From positions 1,178,001 through 1,242,000 of the forward strand of contig JACDQD010000106.1 in assembly GCA_019843655.1 (NCBI GenBank): a stretch of DNA of 64,000 nucleotides, written 5' to 3'. Source of the stretch: Lethocerus indicus (taxonomy: Eukaryota > Arthropoda > Insecta > Hemiptera > Belostomatidae). The notes under the pieces were generated by a model that saw only the letters and a list, made by a program, of their open reading frames with translations, ran no database searches and had not been told where the DNA came from. Both the position numbers and the translations under genes were made by a program. Numbering within the stretch: the stretch's first letter is position 1; each line of letters begins with the position of its first letter. Of the stretch, positions 12,274-25,576 are shown in pieces.

Positions 12274-14170
12274 CTATATGCCGGCAAAAACCTGCTAACG
12301 GAAACCGAACTCTGTTAAAATCATCGTCAACCCACTATGGTGACGATTGAGCAATAGTGCAGTGTAGGGTCGAATAGATTCTAAAAACAAACCCTTTTAA
12401 CGTGATATAATCAACAGCTTTATCCAATACCATGCCTACTATTCAATAAATAATTAATCAACCTATTTCTTGGATATTTCTTATTTTGTTATTAAACTTT
12501 TGTTATGTATTTCCTTATGTTTTAGTGCCTGTTTTATTTAAAAAGAACAATTTACATTATTACTTAGTGGCTCCCCCTTAAATCACTCTTACCAGTGACA
12601 ATAATACAAAGCAGAGAGGCTATAAAGAAACAGTGATAAAAATACTCCTAACCGACTATATTTCAAATTAATATTAAACAACTGCGAGAGCTATAATGGA
12701 AACGCCGCGGTTTAATTAATTTTTACAATGCAATCAGTTAGTTTTTCTATGTTTTATATTCGCAGTTAATTTTTAATATACACAACAAAGCGTCGGTTTT
12801 AATTACATTTATTGGTAATGGAAAAAGTCGCCGGCGGTTATAGGATGGGCCCAGAATCTCTGTCTTTAAAATCTAGGTCGGACATCTTGTCGAACAGTTT
12901 TTCCTTTTTCAATTCAGATTAAATTTCTGAATTTCGGTCCTTTGTGTCGCCCAAGAATTCAATTCCGTCGAACGACTCCCGGAAGATTTCGGGCTCGGAT
13001 GATTTCCGAATATTACACTTTTTTCCTCCTCCCGGTGCGTTTCTCTTAACCTTATGAGCCAATAAAAGGGGAGCCGGATCCTTCTGTGAACGGTCACAAA
13101 ACGATTGTCGGATGAAGAACGCGTTTTCAATTAATTCCGCCCGTATTAAAGGTTTAATATATGCATTCCATAGTATGAAATGATACGATTTATAAATGTC
13201 TGATAAATAATAGATAACTGAGGACAATGAAAAGAGAAGCATGATTTGAAAATTGTATTATTGGTATTTTTAGAATTAATAATTAAAAATGTGGTTCATT
13301 TCATGAGGTACTCTTGTCGCTTGAGGCGTACATTATTTAAACTCAAATGAATGTAACAACTGTGAGCAGTTTGGGTCCGTATTGTTCAAGACCGAAGGAA
13401 ATCAAATAATCGTCTCGGCTCACGCTACCAATTCTCTCATTGCTAGATATAGCAGTGGTCGGAATGGAGGGGCGAAGGTGTTACCCCACCGTGGTACTTA
13501 GGATATTGTCGCAAGGGTTTATTGCAGGTTGTTTGGGGTCGGTACCGACATAAACTCGGTAATTTAAGCGGTCGGCATAACGGCGCGGAGCCGCAACGCC
13601 GCGCTCATATATACAAACCCCGAGACATCTTTATTAGAGCCCCGGCGGCGGCTCGGTCGAGCACCCGCATATTGCGGCTTCCCTCCCGGTAGCGTTTCCT
13701 TTAATTTTTAGTCCCCTCTCGCACGCGCCGAACTGGGGGAGGGCGAAACAAATGTTATGAGGGTTGACAATTGCATTTTTCCCCGACGGCCACGTGCCTT
13801 GATAAAATTGAGCAGAACTTTGGGTTTAAGGTATAGAACCGCATATCTTATACATAAAATATGTATATTATGTAGTGTTAAAATAAGTTAAATGACTTCA
13901 CGATATAGTCGCACTAGTGTCCCCTCGCAAAACTGCTAATAAAGAATAGATTATTCATTAAATTGAGTACATTACGCTGTAATACATAGTTTTAAAAATG
14001 ATTCCGTATCGGCCAACAAAGTGTGTGCGTTTTTGTGAATCTGTCACCTTTATCCGAGTTATTTTCGCTCTAACTTTTATTGCATCAAAATTTGATATCA
14101 TCCACCCCCCGGTTACGTAACGTTTTTGTTGTCGGACAAAAAAGCCTGATGTTTTGTTCTATGTTTTCAG
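12274..14170. other. Unassigned sequence directly upstream of the TSP1 exon
   Basis: AT-rich except for a GC-richer part at about 13440-13780. No gene is supported. The last bases before 14171 form the pyrimidine-rich acceptor (TTCTATGTTTTCAG), so at least the right end is intron. Confidence 0.5.
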
Positions 14171-14314
14171 GTTGGGACGAGTGGACGGACTGGTCGGCGT
14201 GCAGCGCCTCGTGCGGCGAGGGCGCTCAGCAGAGGTGGCGCTACTGTCTCCTCCAGTCAGGCTGCCAGGGGTACAACAAACAGACGAGGAGGTGCAACAC
14301 GTTCTCATGCAGGG
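14171..14314 (+). CDS. Internal exon encoding a thrombospondin type 1 (TSP1) domain
   Basis: This 144-nt exon encodes a nearly complete TSP1 repeat, an extracellular disulfide-bonded module that binds glycosaminoglycans and other matrix ligands. The start reads WDEWTDWSAC, the three-tryptophan ladder, followed by CSASCGEG, two Arg-containing strands (QRWRYC and QTRRC) and a final SC, giving six cysteines. A pyrimidine-rich acceptor ends in TTTTCAG at 14170 and the donor is G|GTAAAC at 14315. The exon opens with two bases of a codon and closes with one base, so it is a symmetric phase 1-1 exon, usual for shuffled extracellular modules. Its last base joins the first two bases of the exon at 25380 to make a Gly codon (GGT). 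It is visibly richer in GC than its surroundings. An upstream ATG exists in the open frame but lies in the intron. TSP1 identity is seen directly; assignment to a multiplexin-like gene is inference. Confidence 0.9.
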
Positions 14315-17209
14315 GTAAACAGCAATACGACTGTTATTAAGAGTTCATTCATTGTTTTTATACCTCGGCTATAAGCGGAAGCGGGTACTCTCTGTGCTCA
14401 GTATTCATTCATTCAGTCATTTATATCCAATAGTACGGTCTCCTCAGGAACAGGTTCGATTCCAGTTCAGGGTAAAGCGCCATGTTGCCATTAGATTAAC
14501 CCGTTCGCTACCAACCGTCAGATATATGTGACACAGCTTTTCTTTCCGGATATTTTTGCACAATTTACAAAGGCATGTTTGAACATGTCGAGTATTGAAC
14601 AAAATTGTTAAGTTCAAATACTGTAAAATGTATGAAGTCTGTACTTGGTCTGCTCTCGCATTAGATTATTTAGAGTCTTTAGTTGAGTAGGTCGGTCGGT
14701 TTAGCAGGGTTAGTGAAATTAACAGGCAATAAGTTAAATTTAAAAAACGAAAAGATTTTGTGGAGCAAAATTATTAAAATTTTTTATGTAAGTAGATAGA
14801 AATAAAAATTATTATTACATTTAATCATTTTAACAGAAACATATCTCTCAACAAAATATTGAATTTTCGTAAAATAAAATGAATTTCATTTCGATAAATT
14901 GTATTTATATTTTTTTTTGTCTTATAATTAATTTCTTCTAATTTAATGTGACACGTGGGCTACAGCGTTTAGTTTTTATCGATAGCCCGGCGTCACATAT
15001 TTGTGTCAGTTTAAAAGAATACTTATTTTATTTTTTTAGACTGTTCTAAATACACATACGTAAAATCTATTCCGATTGATTTCATATAATACCGAAAAAA
15101 ATCCTGGGCTATGGTGGATGTTTTCTCCAGAAGACCCTGGTAGCAAACTGGTTAAGGCATAGATTTAAATGCTATAAACTGTTGAAAATGTAAAACAAAA
15201 TAATATCAGAATACAGTGCCCTTTCTGTGTTTATTCGCAGTAATAAATGTGCACTCTGATAGACGAGCGTTTTTAAATAAAGAATTTCCGCCTACTTCTG
15301 TATAATAATATTGTTAAAACTGACGAAATGAACGTTTGTACATGAAAAATTAATTCCGCGGAATCGGACTAGGCCGGTTCCGTTGGTAAATAAAAGCTTT
15401 GGATCTCCACTGATTGATAATAAAATTGATGGACGACGCCGGTAATCCCTGCCGGCCAATAATAATCCCCGCGCTACCCGAAATTCCAGCCCGCGCTTCG
15501 GCCCAATTCCAGGAACACAATCCAATAATTGAGAACTCTTTCTGATTTCCAGTCGGTCCTTGTGTAGCAATTTTACCTCGATCGAATTCTTAGGTCTGCT
15601 TAAACTCTACTAATGCGGATCGTACTCGTTTCATTCTAATTCTCGTATAGGAAGTACGTATGTATAATGTAAAAAACCGGTACTATGAATTCAGAGTAAT
15701 TGATAACAAATAAAATGTGGTTGATTTAATCAAAGCTCAAAGGCATATCCATCCAATTTAGAAATTTATTTCATAAAATTACTTAATAAAATAAATACTT
15801 AGAAATAAATATGACATGGAAAATTCATTTGGGTTTGTGCCACCTTGTTTTGTGCTTAGTACGAAAGGAGATACATCATGAATTGATATGATCATTTTGT
15901 GTTCCTCTCGTCATCGTTTTGTGTAAATTAATACACGGAACCTCGGATTTCAGTCGAAGGATGGAAATCCATTTTCAACCACCTATCGACACTTCGATCC
16001 GGTTTCATGGCATGAAGAACGCAAGGCGTATTAAGAACCATTGACCGGGATAGTCAGAGTTATGAAACGGAAGTTACAAAGCAAGATTGTCGACTGAATT
16101 TCAAGTTTATCGATCTTAGGGACGAAGATGATAAAACGGCCTTCCCATAAACACAACCTGGCGCAATAATACGGGGCGACAATCCAGGGAGGTTCACACC
16201 GCCCTCCCCAGCTAAACCGGCTCATATTAAACTGGCCGGGCGTTAAATTAAATGCTCGTATTAAATCGTAATAATGCCATCCGCGGAGAAACGAGAGCGG
16301 AATCTTCCGACCCTCCAGTGTTTCAATTTAAACCGCCCTGATTGAAACGACGAGCGGTCGCCGACCTGACGGCCCATCGGTGCGAACGATTCCCGAACCG
16401 AATTGTACAATTCTAAAATTTGAATTGCCCGTCGCGTGTTTCTAGACCGCGCCTCGAATCCATCCAGTATTTATTTATAAATATTATCGCCTGTCAGTCC
16501 TCAGGAAAATAAGTATCCTACGAATACTGTATGAACGCCTCTTCGTCGGAAATTATCACGATTACTCTCCAGGACTGCCTGGGAATAAATTCTATTTTTT
16601 TCTCGATTGGCTGCAGTTATTTTTTGGTTGGCTCCTTCCCGGGAATCTCCCCGAGGAAACATTTTTCCTCATTACCCAGTACTGCACCCTGTCCCTGTCA
16701 CAGAGACTATTAAAGTGGGAGGGAGCATTAAATTAATTAATCCCCACTAGAGAAAACACGAAATATCCTCGTTACTGTTGTTAATTGTAGCTGTCACCGC
16801 TGTATCTAAGCAAGTATTAAGGGGAAGTAAAAAAGAAGGATTCCAATGGAAACGCAATTTGCTTAGAAAATTAATATTTGGATACTTTACATCTGAAAAA
16901 TGTTTAAGCTTTCCCGAACCTTTTCCGTGTTGGGATTCACATTTTTCTGACATACAAACACACGGGCCAAAAAAAAGGAATTACTATTTGCGGACGCCGT
17001 TAAAAATCGTGCCCTGTTATAGGGATATTGTTATGGGCGCCAGTAAACTGGTGGGAGCTAAGTGCGATGTTGCGCGTCCGTATTTCATTCCGCTCGCCCT
17101 GTCAACTGAAACTATAAACTTTATGGTGAACGTTGTTGTTTATAACGCCTCGTGACGACCGTTAAACAGTGACAAGCTTTAAATTTTCGGAGATGTTTTT
17201 CCATCCCCG

Positions 17210-17224
17210 CACACACACACACAC
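17210..17224. repeat. (CA)n microsatellite
   Basis: About seven CA units. Confidence 0.85.
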
Positions 17225-20200
17225 TTCCGCAAAATATATAAAATGAAAGAAAAACGAATGGTATTAAACCTTGGGGTAAAATTTATTATGTTCGGCGAAA
17301 CGAGTGCCGACTGTCTGCAGATTTCTCCGACGGAACTACCCGGAATATTGTCGCGTTCAGAAGAGTTTACTATTTTGAAACAATTGTACCGCAGATGAAG
17401 AAATTGTACATCGGGCATTTCACTTTTTACTGAAATCGGGTCTAGCAACAAAGTCTTCTGAAATTAGTGCGATAAATTTTTAATTACAAGAATTAATATG
17501 CACAAAAAAATAAAAGTTATAACATTTTGAATACAATTGTGACCTGTTTAATTTATGGAATCTCCTTGAACAACGGATACGCACTACGAATTTCACCACG
17601 CAAATTAATATATTAGGGCCGCAAAGGAATATTCAAGAATTTAGTTTTAAGTTACCTTATTGTATTAACAGCAAGAAAACGCTAATTGCATAAAATTTCT
17701 TGTAAAATTATCACATCTGCAGTACTTATAACTCGATTTGCCTTTCTGATCCTTAGGCATTAAGTACAGAAATGACGGTTTGTTAATTTCTCAGTTAATT
17801 AAACGGGCGTTTTGATATAAACTTTGACAGCGAAAGTTGAAGGGGGCGTTGGAAATAACATTTACAAACTGCACGCGTACTCGATTTATTAAAGTGTTTT
17901 GCGCCAGGGTTTATTTATAATATAAGAAGGCGAGATACCGAAAGGACACAAACTGCAAATCGGCCTGGCAGTTATACAGAAGGAGCAGATTTTTCTCGTG
18001 TTGCACGCCGACACCGGGAAATAAAGTGAGCGGAGGAGCAGAAGGGCCGGAACGACCGCCGACTTTATTGTTTAAGAATGGATCCGGAAAAAACGGGTCC
18101 GGGTTTCATTAAGTTACATCTTGAGATGGCGCGGGGGGGGAGCGAAGAGGAACCGGAGTGAGCAGAAGTAGAGGAGGAGTAACTTTCTTGCCGCTTTATT
18201 GCAATTTATTTTCTATTTTCACCGCCTCCTCCTCGGCGGCGGTCGACGCTGCAAATTGGCATGGGAGGCGAGAGACACTTTTCCCACTTTAAGTATTCAT
18301 TTGTTCGACTTCGAACTCCTCTTTTAAGGGAAGCAGTGAAAAACGCAGCACCGCCAGAAGGAATTTCACTTTTGAATTTCAAAACCATATCGACTAAATC
18401 ATTCTGAGGACTTGTACATATTTAAGTCTGAAGTCCATCCTCTACGTATGTATTCCTACACATACCATGTTCAAAGAGAATAGCCATCATCATTAGAATT
18501 GCGACAGTAAATTATTGACGGTACTGTCAATGATCGCTCCATAATAATTTGAAGCTTATCTGACGGAATGTATTGATAATAGATTCCAACGAATCAATCA
18601 AACTTAAGAAAGGGACTTAATTCTAAAAAGATATTTTCAGTATTTCATGATTTTGAGTCCATGATTTCGTTATGAGGTCCTTAAAACTGGGTTTAAAAAA
18701 TTACTTTTCCTGATACTTTTACTGGGCCATTAGCGGATCAGGGGCCTTGACCTCTAAGCCCGGGGTCGGGGCCTATCATATCAAGTCGTGGCGACTAGCG
18801 AATCGAATATTCCTATGGATTCTTTTAATCGGGTTTTGCGAAACTCGGCTACCCCCGCCCCTTAGCCAATCCAAAGAGGAAAATTCACGCTCGTTATCCG
18901 TTTGACCGTGCTCCGGTGTGTACATATATTTTTCCATCAGTGTCCGTACCCCATTTCGGCTTTTAGCCGGGATCGTTTGTTTTTTGGCTCGGGGAAAACT
19001 TTTTTTTTCGGCGCTACACTCCGCCACGTTTTTCCGCTAGTAGTTTTTTCCACATGTCGAATATAGGAGTATAGATATGTGATATGTATAGATATTATTT
19101 TTGTTTTTTTTTCATTTAGAAATTCCATACCTCTAATTATTGGGCGGCCCTTTCCCGTCCACCGCCTTTCATTATCGATTCCCTGAACGGGAAAATAGGA
19201 CTGGATTGAATTGGGGAGGAGGGTATATTCCCTTTCATGTCCCCCCAGGAAGCCTATCTGAACGGGGTCTAATTATCGGAACTAATTGATACGCCGGATG
19301 TCTTCTCGAAATCGGCTCACCACCAGCAAGGCCTGGACCTTGTGAATGCTCGATTCACACACGTCTCTCTAAGTATTTTCATTTTAAGTTAAGAATGGAC
19401 TTGAGGATGTCCAGGGAAAATGTACGACATAGTTACTGCGTATTTCCGTACCGCCGTAGTTAGCTATTTCGGTAGGAACATCAATTACACAATACTTTGT
19501 AGATCCTTAAACACAACTATCAGTACATCAGTAAAATAACTACGGAGTAAACGTTAAAAATTACAAGAATAATATATAATAAACTTATAGAAATTCCGGT
19601 AACTCAGTTAAAATTTCAGAACAATAGAATTTCCAGTTATAATAATGTACTTATTATTCGAAGTGCCGTGAGTAGTAATTTATTTTCCCCATTTCAATCA
19701 GTGTTAAATGCCATTCCACCTGTCAGTACCCGGAATCCGATGTAAAATCAAATTTCGCAGCTTCCTTCAGGCTATTACAACCATCTGTCGATCAGGCGTT
19801 TATAAATCACGATAACGTGACCAATGTATGCGGCTCGATAACACGATGCTGGGAGGGATGGTAAACGCGGGACACGTCGCCAATTCGGCCAACAAAACAA
19901 ACAAGATTAAAATCATCAATAATTCTTTAAACAGAGAATATAAACATAACCACCGCCTCCCACAGTCATTATATAAGATATCGAAAGTTTATAACGTAGG
20001 GACATATACTCTATGAAAACTCTCGTTCATAACGAAAGGCGCTAAAACAAAAAAGTACAAAACTTCATTTTAAAAATTGTGGTTTGAAATATAGTAAGTG
20101 GTATATTTCAGATAATTATGGATTATTGGGATTGTATCCCTAATATTCGTCCGATCTATATCAATCTTGTGCTCCATGTTTTGATCGACCGGTCGTAGAA

Positions 20201-20425
20201 ACTGTACGCGAAACGCATTCTCATTTCGGTTCGAGACATTCGATTCAATGCCTCCTGTCGACATTTCCCTCGGAATTGAAAACCAATCCCGACGGTCGAG
20301 TCCCTTCATTTTGCCGACGCCAATTTTTACAACTCATAAAATTATTCTGCGGCCCGATTCAATTTCGTACAGGTTCGAGGGCAAACAAACCACAAACCAA
20401 TTGGGGAGTAAGTCGGGGCCGAACT

Positions 20426-20428
<3 letters not shown>

Positions 20429-20458
<30 letters not shown>
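20429..20458. repeat. Run of 30 T
   Basis: A pure T tract. It could be the A tail of a retrocopy on the - strand, but nothing recognisable lies next to it. Confidence 0.9.
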
Positions 20459-20462
<4 letters not shown>

Positions 20463-20711
20463 CTTCGGCTGAAACATCAGAAATGCAGATGAGTCCGGCC
20501 ACTTCATCCCGCGTCAACTCATTAGTAAATAAATATATTTATGAATTTATCAAACTGTTAAGTTCGTATCTTTGGTTGAACCGTTGAGAGTGTAGGTGGT
20601 GCAGGTTCGTTTAATTAAGTTTAATTAAGAATTCAACGAATTAACCCGTATTGGAATAACACCCCTCTATTCCAATGGTGCACGACAATTTTAAAAAAAT
20701 GATAGTTTGAT

Positions 20712-20804
20712 ATACCTGTTTTGTGGTCTGCGAGGGGTTGGAATACTGTAGATTCGTGATGTTTCTGTCTCCTCTCGCTGGTTTGGTCTTTTGCTAGACC
20801 GGTT
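20712..20804 (+). mobile_element. Foldback/TIR element copy B, solitary left arm
   Basis: Begins ATACCTGTTTTGTGGTCTGC and runs through TTGCTAGACCGGTT, then breaks into unrelated DNA. No partner arm is nearby; the next piece of the family is 640 bp away at 21441. Confidence 0.75.
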
Positions 20805-21440
20805 GTCCCGGTGTTGCCCCGAGATTGTTGTCCCTTTTTTTTATTATTATATTTTGCTCATTGTCTAGAATGATAGACTGGTGGGTCATACTGTTTATTG
20901 GTTATATATAACGGCATGAGAGGAGGACGCATGCCGACTGAAAGGGACAAGTGTGGACCGTTCTCTGACTCCGGTTGTTTTTCATATGGATGGACCGAGA
21001 CTGGATTTATCTGCGCCAATATGTTGTATTTTGCGGTTACAAAGCCTCCCACATCGCCCGGCCGATAGAAGGCGGGTTTGGGGGAGGACCCTCACGAATC
21101 TGATATTTCATCCCTTCCCTCAGTGGACTTGAGATTGTTCATGCTGAGTGTTTTTCTTTCGATTGAGAGTCCGCTGATATATTGAAGAGCTCAGGCCCAA
21201 GGGACTGGGCTATCCTCTCATGTTTGCCCGAGTCTCCTTGATGGACACTACGTATTTCCGACCAGTAACTCACCGAGTCCTCGCTCCCGTTCAAAAGATT
21301 TTCCCGAATTGAAATTTTCATGACACTTTCAGAGTGCTGCCCAAGTACATTCAATGTCAGTAGTTCGTGACTTATGTACAAACGTTCTCAAGAAATTAAG
21401 TAAATATCATACCCGTGTTCATTTAGTACTAATTATTTTA

Positions 21441-21930
21441 GAATACTTGTTTTGTGGTCTGCGAGGGCTTTGAACACCTTAAATATCGTGTGTTTTTTCT
21501 GAAGACAGAAATACATGAAATCTACTTGGAATGTGTCTTCCATTAGCCGCCCTCCCCCGTAATGCCAGATATGTACAATTAATTAAAACACGTTTAAATG
21601 GAATTATTAAGTATTTCGCATGTGTAAAGTGTATTTCGCCAAAATCCATTGTTCTACTTAGAATATATTGTTCCCATAGTAGATCATACAATTTGTGTTA
21701 ACAAGGCGCTAATATTAGACCCGTAAGACACTTTAGATGTGCGGGTTATTAGTAACGCCGTGGTCTTATAAGGCCGAATTGCGGAACGGCCGTCCAGCAC
21801 TGAATCGCATGAAGTTACATATTTAAAAATTAATAAAATACCGGAAATATTATTATTATATCTATAGGTAATTATTAGTTAGTTAATCTATATCTAATAA
21901 TTTTTATTTAAACAGAAAGCATAATTTAGT
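21441..21930 (+). mobile_element. Foldback/TIR element copy C (terminal arm fragment plus core)
   Basis: The first 70 bases match the arm terminus (AATACTTGTTTTGTGGTCTG). The following core, starting near GAAATCTACTTGG, is nearly identical to 4402-4770, with a complete palindromic mini-repeat at 21701-21759. The frame on the - strand at 21479-21691 is the counterpart of one at 4372-4605 and simply reflects this repeat. Confidence 0.75.
21701..21759. repeat. Palindromic mini-repeat, full copy
   Basis: GGCGCTAATATTAGACCCG on the left and the near-complement CGGGTTATTAGTAACGCC on the right enclose a short loop. The same design recurs at 41853, 48758 and 49236. Confidence 0.6.
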
Positions 21931-24680
21931 TACTAGTTGGCATAAAAATAAATAAATTTAGTTATTGTTATTTATAAACTACTTGAATATACTTATAACA
22001 TTTCTTATAGGATACACATCTTAAAATAAAAGATTAAAATTTTCTTTGTTTATAGGCCTTCCCCTTTCGAATTAACTAGGATAAACACCTAACTTACCCA
22101 ATGGAGTATCCCATACCCCTGAACTTTCTCCGCAGTATTTTCCATTTCGTAGCTTTTAGTCGGTAATTTACCGTCGACCTCTCTCACTCCCTCTGTATTA
22201 TACTTTATTTTACCACTTGAAAATAAACTGTAGTTAACTGTTAGTTTATTGCGCCTTGAAATAGGGGCTTGCAATTTTTAATGTATTTATTCGTTGCAGA
22301 GTACTAAGAAGGGTAGAACTGAAATGTACAAGGGGCTATTACTTGAGGAATTTCTTCGTCTCGGTGAATATTGAACTCCAATGCAGTACTGTATATTTCG
22401 TTCCATCTTGTCATTCCGCTATTTGTAGCGAGGCATTCACAGCCTGCAGTTCTATAAAATTAAAATGTGAACTTATTTATTTCCTCTTCACTCTCGACGT
22501 TGGTCCTCCCCAGTTACTTTTAGTCGTTTCCAAACAAAGCGCCCTCTATTCTTGTCACGTGGCTGCTACTGACGGTGGGAGCAACCTCGCAAGGGAAAAC
22601 TTAATCCGCTTGCGGGAAAAACTTGGCGAAAAAACCCTTTTCCGATAGTTGTGTGGGCGTGAAGGATGCTACCGTAGGAGGTTAATTATATTGGGTATCG
22701 AGATTGTAATATAACCAGCAACACGTGCATTTAAAATATTATAATAAAGTCGGATATTATAAACTGGAAGGACAAGAGATGTCTGTCTCCAGCCCAAATA
22801 TTGTTGGCTCGAGTGATACCATCGGAGAGGACTCGGATGGTGCTCCATTCTCTGTAATTATACTTTATGTTATTGTAGCGAGCCCCGCGTGTCCGGCTCG
22901 TGAATCAGGATGCTGGCGGGGACGGGGGGGGGGAACTCCTGGAATCCTCCTTGGAGTAAGGGGCAGATAGAGGAAAGACGGTAGATTACGGTTGAGGCTG
23001 TTAGCACTAAGCCCCCTGTCGAGCTGGGAGCGCGGTCATGCTTATATATCACGGCCGTCCTATCCGGAGGGTCAGTTCCCACAGTCGGCCTTCATTTTCG
23101 ACTGGGATCTGAAAAATGGCATTGCCCCGGTTCGGGGATGTAGCCCCTCGAGGCCTCCAATATTGCCAATAACTGACGGCATCAATCTTATTTTATTTCG
23201 TCCAGAATTCAATTAATTCATAACCTCAGATCTATTTCTTTCCGGATCGAAAAAGCCGTACTTTCTCACCTCATGTAATTTATGGTTTATGACTATATCA
23301 TTTTCATGATGGAATGCAATTCTGAATTTTTTCCAAATTTTCTTATTTCACACAAATATATAGGGCACTGATATTTCTCCAGTATATCTCAGCTTTGCAG
23401 GCAACTACCAAAATACAGAGCTGTTAATTGAATGAAAAATGGCAAATACAAATAACAATAAATGCCAATATATAATCTAATTAAAAATGATAGATTATCT
23501 TACTTGATGTTAGGTTGCTACTTTGGAGTTTCTTTTCATTTCGCCGTATTCGGCAGACTCAATTCAGATGTGTCATCGGTCGCCGAAAAAAGGTAGAATC
23601 ATCAAATTTTATTTTCGAAGGCGAGCCATTTGAACCGAACGTTTCAGTTTAAATGGTCTCAGTCCTGTGTTGCCTTTAATGCTGTTGCGCCCACTTAGAG
23701 GAAGGAAAGAAACCGAGTCCATTAACTGGAAAAGTAGCATCAGTAGCCAATTGTAAATAAATTACGGAGCGTAAATTGCTAACATGCGCACAACCTTTTT
23801 CTGCTTTAATATTTCGGAGGGCGGCATAAACGATGTTCTCTATTTCAAACAAGGTTTCCTTTTTATTTGGTTTAATTCCTTTTAATTAGATTTAATTAGA
23901 ACTTGAACTTCACGATCTGTCTTATTATTTTGATTAATAGAGCCATGTGCGACCTAGGGAATTCATTTACTGAATTCAATGAAACAATTGCGTCTATACT
24001 CTTCCATTAAAAAAGTATATCGCACAATATCAATATTTTATGAATAGAACTGACAATTTCTAAATATTACCCCAGCTCACTGAGATCATTAGATAGATGG
24101 ATAGATCATTTATCGAATAATATTATTTTTGCAGAACTAAGAAAAATAAATCCGCATTTCTTATGAGCGACATCGAATTCAGCGTTGCGTGGCGAAATCC
24201 CGGGGGTTAAAATGGGTTTTGGCTTCGCTTTTAGGGCCTAAAAGGAATTCGCATTAAGGGTGAACCTCCGCTTAATCGTACACTCACAAACCGACTTTCG
24301 CCCGCCGCCCCCGTCTCCCAACCAGCAAAAAATCGTTTCAACGTGTGGAGCGGGGGAAGAATAATTTTAAGGGAACATTTGCTGAAAATTCGCAGAATCT
24401 CCCCGACAGAAACTTGATTACATTTTTATACGGTTTATGCAGGCATGTTTGATTCCGGGAAAAAATATATAAAGGAAAATAACGCTTCTGTTTCATTCAG
24501 ATTTATCAGAAAAATATCAGTTTGAATGATGTATAGTTAAAATACTGTAACTTTATACAATTTATAATATTTATAATTTCAGGAAATTTTCAGGACAGTT
24601 CAGGACGCTTGAAATTTATATTATTTTCGTTCACTTTGTCACTCGGTTTATTTATAATATTATACATAATAATCAATAGA

Positions 24681-25270
24681 GTTTACTCTACGTGGATTCC
24701 CCACACCCGACTCAAAATAATTGACTTAAACAGAAAATTTGAACTCTTAAGGCCATTAATAAAACGGACATCGAAATTGACCTTAAGTAACAAACTAACA
24801 ATATACAAAGCAATACTCAAACCGACATGGACATATGGTATTGAGCTATGGGGTTCCATCAAGTCATCCAACATCGCTCGCATCCAGAGATTCCAATCAA
24901 AAGTCCTTCGCACCATCCTTAACGCTCCCTGGTATGTTTTTAACCACACAATCCCCCATTAACTAAACATACCGACAGTCGACCAAGTCGCGAAATCCCG
25001 GTTCCTGAAGTTCCACTTCCGCCTTTCTCCTCATCCTAATCCACTCCTTATGTTTCTTTCCTCTTTTACCCATCCACTATCCCCACCACGACGGCTTAAA
25101 CGCCACGCCCAGAGATCATCTCAGACAGTAGTTAAATCATGTCAAAAGCTCCATCACTGGGTGGTTTCTTTATCGAGACAAACACGCGAAAAATATACAT
25201 GTATCAATTGCACCTATAACTGTAAAGGTTGATTGTGCAAAATAAAAAAGATAAAAAAAGGGTTTACTCT
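24681..25270 (+). mobile_element. Jockey-type LINE, 5'-truncated copy 3 with target-site duplication
   Basis: The element spans about 24690-25261, flanked by GTTTACTCT at 24681-24689 and 25262-25270. It begins at the ACGTGGATTCC point of ORF2, as do copies 1 and 4. The frame is open to a stop at 24960, where the NIPTV-D block begins, and decays after that. It sits within the intron only about 110 bp before the exon at 25380. Confidence 0.85.
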
Positions 25271-25379
25271 GAGTTTCTCTTACCGAGTGTTGAAATGAAA
25301 TTTCGGTTTGATACTGGCCCCTTTTATTCTAAGTCAGATTAGATGTGAGTATTGAAGGGGTCTGTGAATTATGTTGCAG

Positions 25380-25576
25380 GTGTTGTGGCTCCCCTCTCGT
25401 TGGAGGACAAACGGTACTCGAGCCCCTCTCAGTGGGAGCGGGTCCCCGGCCGAGAGACCGCCTGGAGGTTGAGGCCGAACTCCTACCTGTGGCTACCAGC
25501 CGCCGAGCTGCCATTTCCGGCAAAGTACTTTAGAAACCACTTCGCCCTACTTCTGTCGCTCAGGCTCGACCCCAAA
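25380..25576 (+). CDS. Internal exon encoding the N-terminal half of a TSPN (laminin-G-like) domain
   Basis: This 197-nt exon starts after TTGCAG (25379) and ends before the donor GTAAGT (25577). The correct frame completes a Gly codon with the first two bases, then runs 65 codons and ends on a whole Lys codon. The peptide contains WRLRPNSYLWLPAAEL followed by NHFALLLSLRLDPK. The latter matches the F-S-L-L-x-T-L-R strand that marks TSPN domains of thrombospondins, NELL proteins and collagens with TSPN heads. Incoming phase fits the TSP1 exon at 14171-14314 and outgoing phase fits the exon at 49755. The exon stands out as GC-rich. A second open frame across the same bases (about 25345-25533 +) lacks TSPN features and is a shadow. 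The exact protein family remains uncertain: multiplexin/collagen XV-XVIII is favoured, kielin- or NELL-like proteins are alternatives. Confidence 0.8.

Larger units (their letters stand above)
14315..25379 (+). other. Intron between the TSP1 exon and the first TSPN exon (about 11.1 kb)
   Basis: The borders are GTAAAC at the 5' end and TTGCAG at the 3' end, with matching phase 1 on both sides. The contents are mostly AT-rich sequence without recognisable genes. Recognisable elements are a (CA)n run at 17210, a 30-base T run at 20429-20458, a single foldback arm at 20712-20804, a larger foldback piece at 21441-21930 containing a palindromic mini-repeat, and a LINE copy at 24690-25261 that sits only about 120 bp before the downstream exon. 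Several open frames of 60-125 codons occur but show no recognisable motif. Confidence 0.65.

Noticed and set aside
14451..14473. GGTTCGATTCC, an exact tRNA B box just after the TSP1 exon
   Set aside because: No A box or D arm at tRNA spacing and no acceptor stem; a chance match.
16778..17155. 125-codon frame in the first intron
   Set aside because: No motif; the opposite strand is also open over much of it, which suggests few stops by chance rather than selection.
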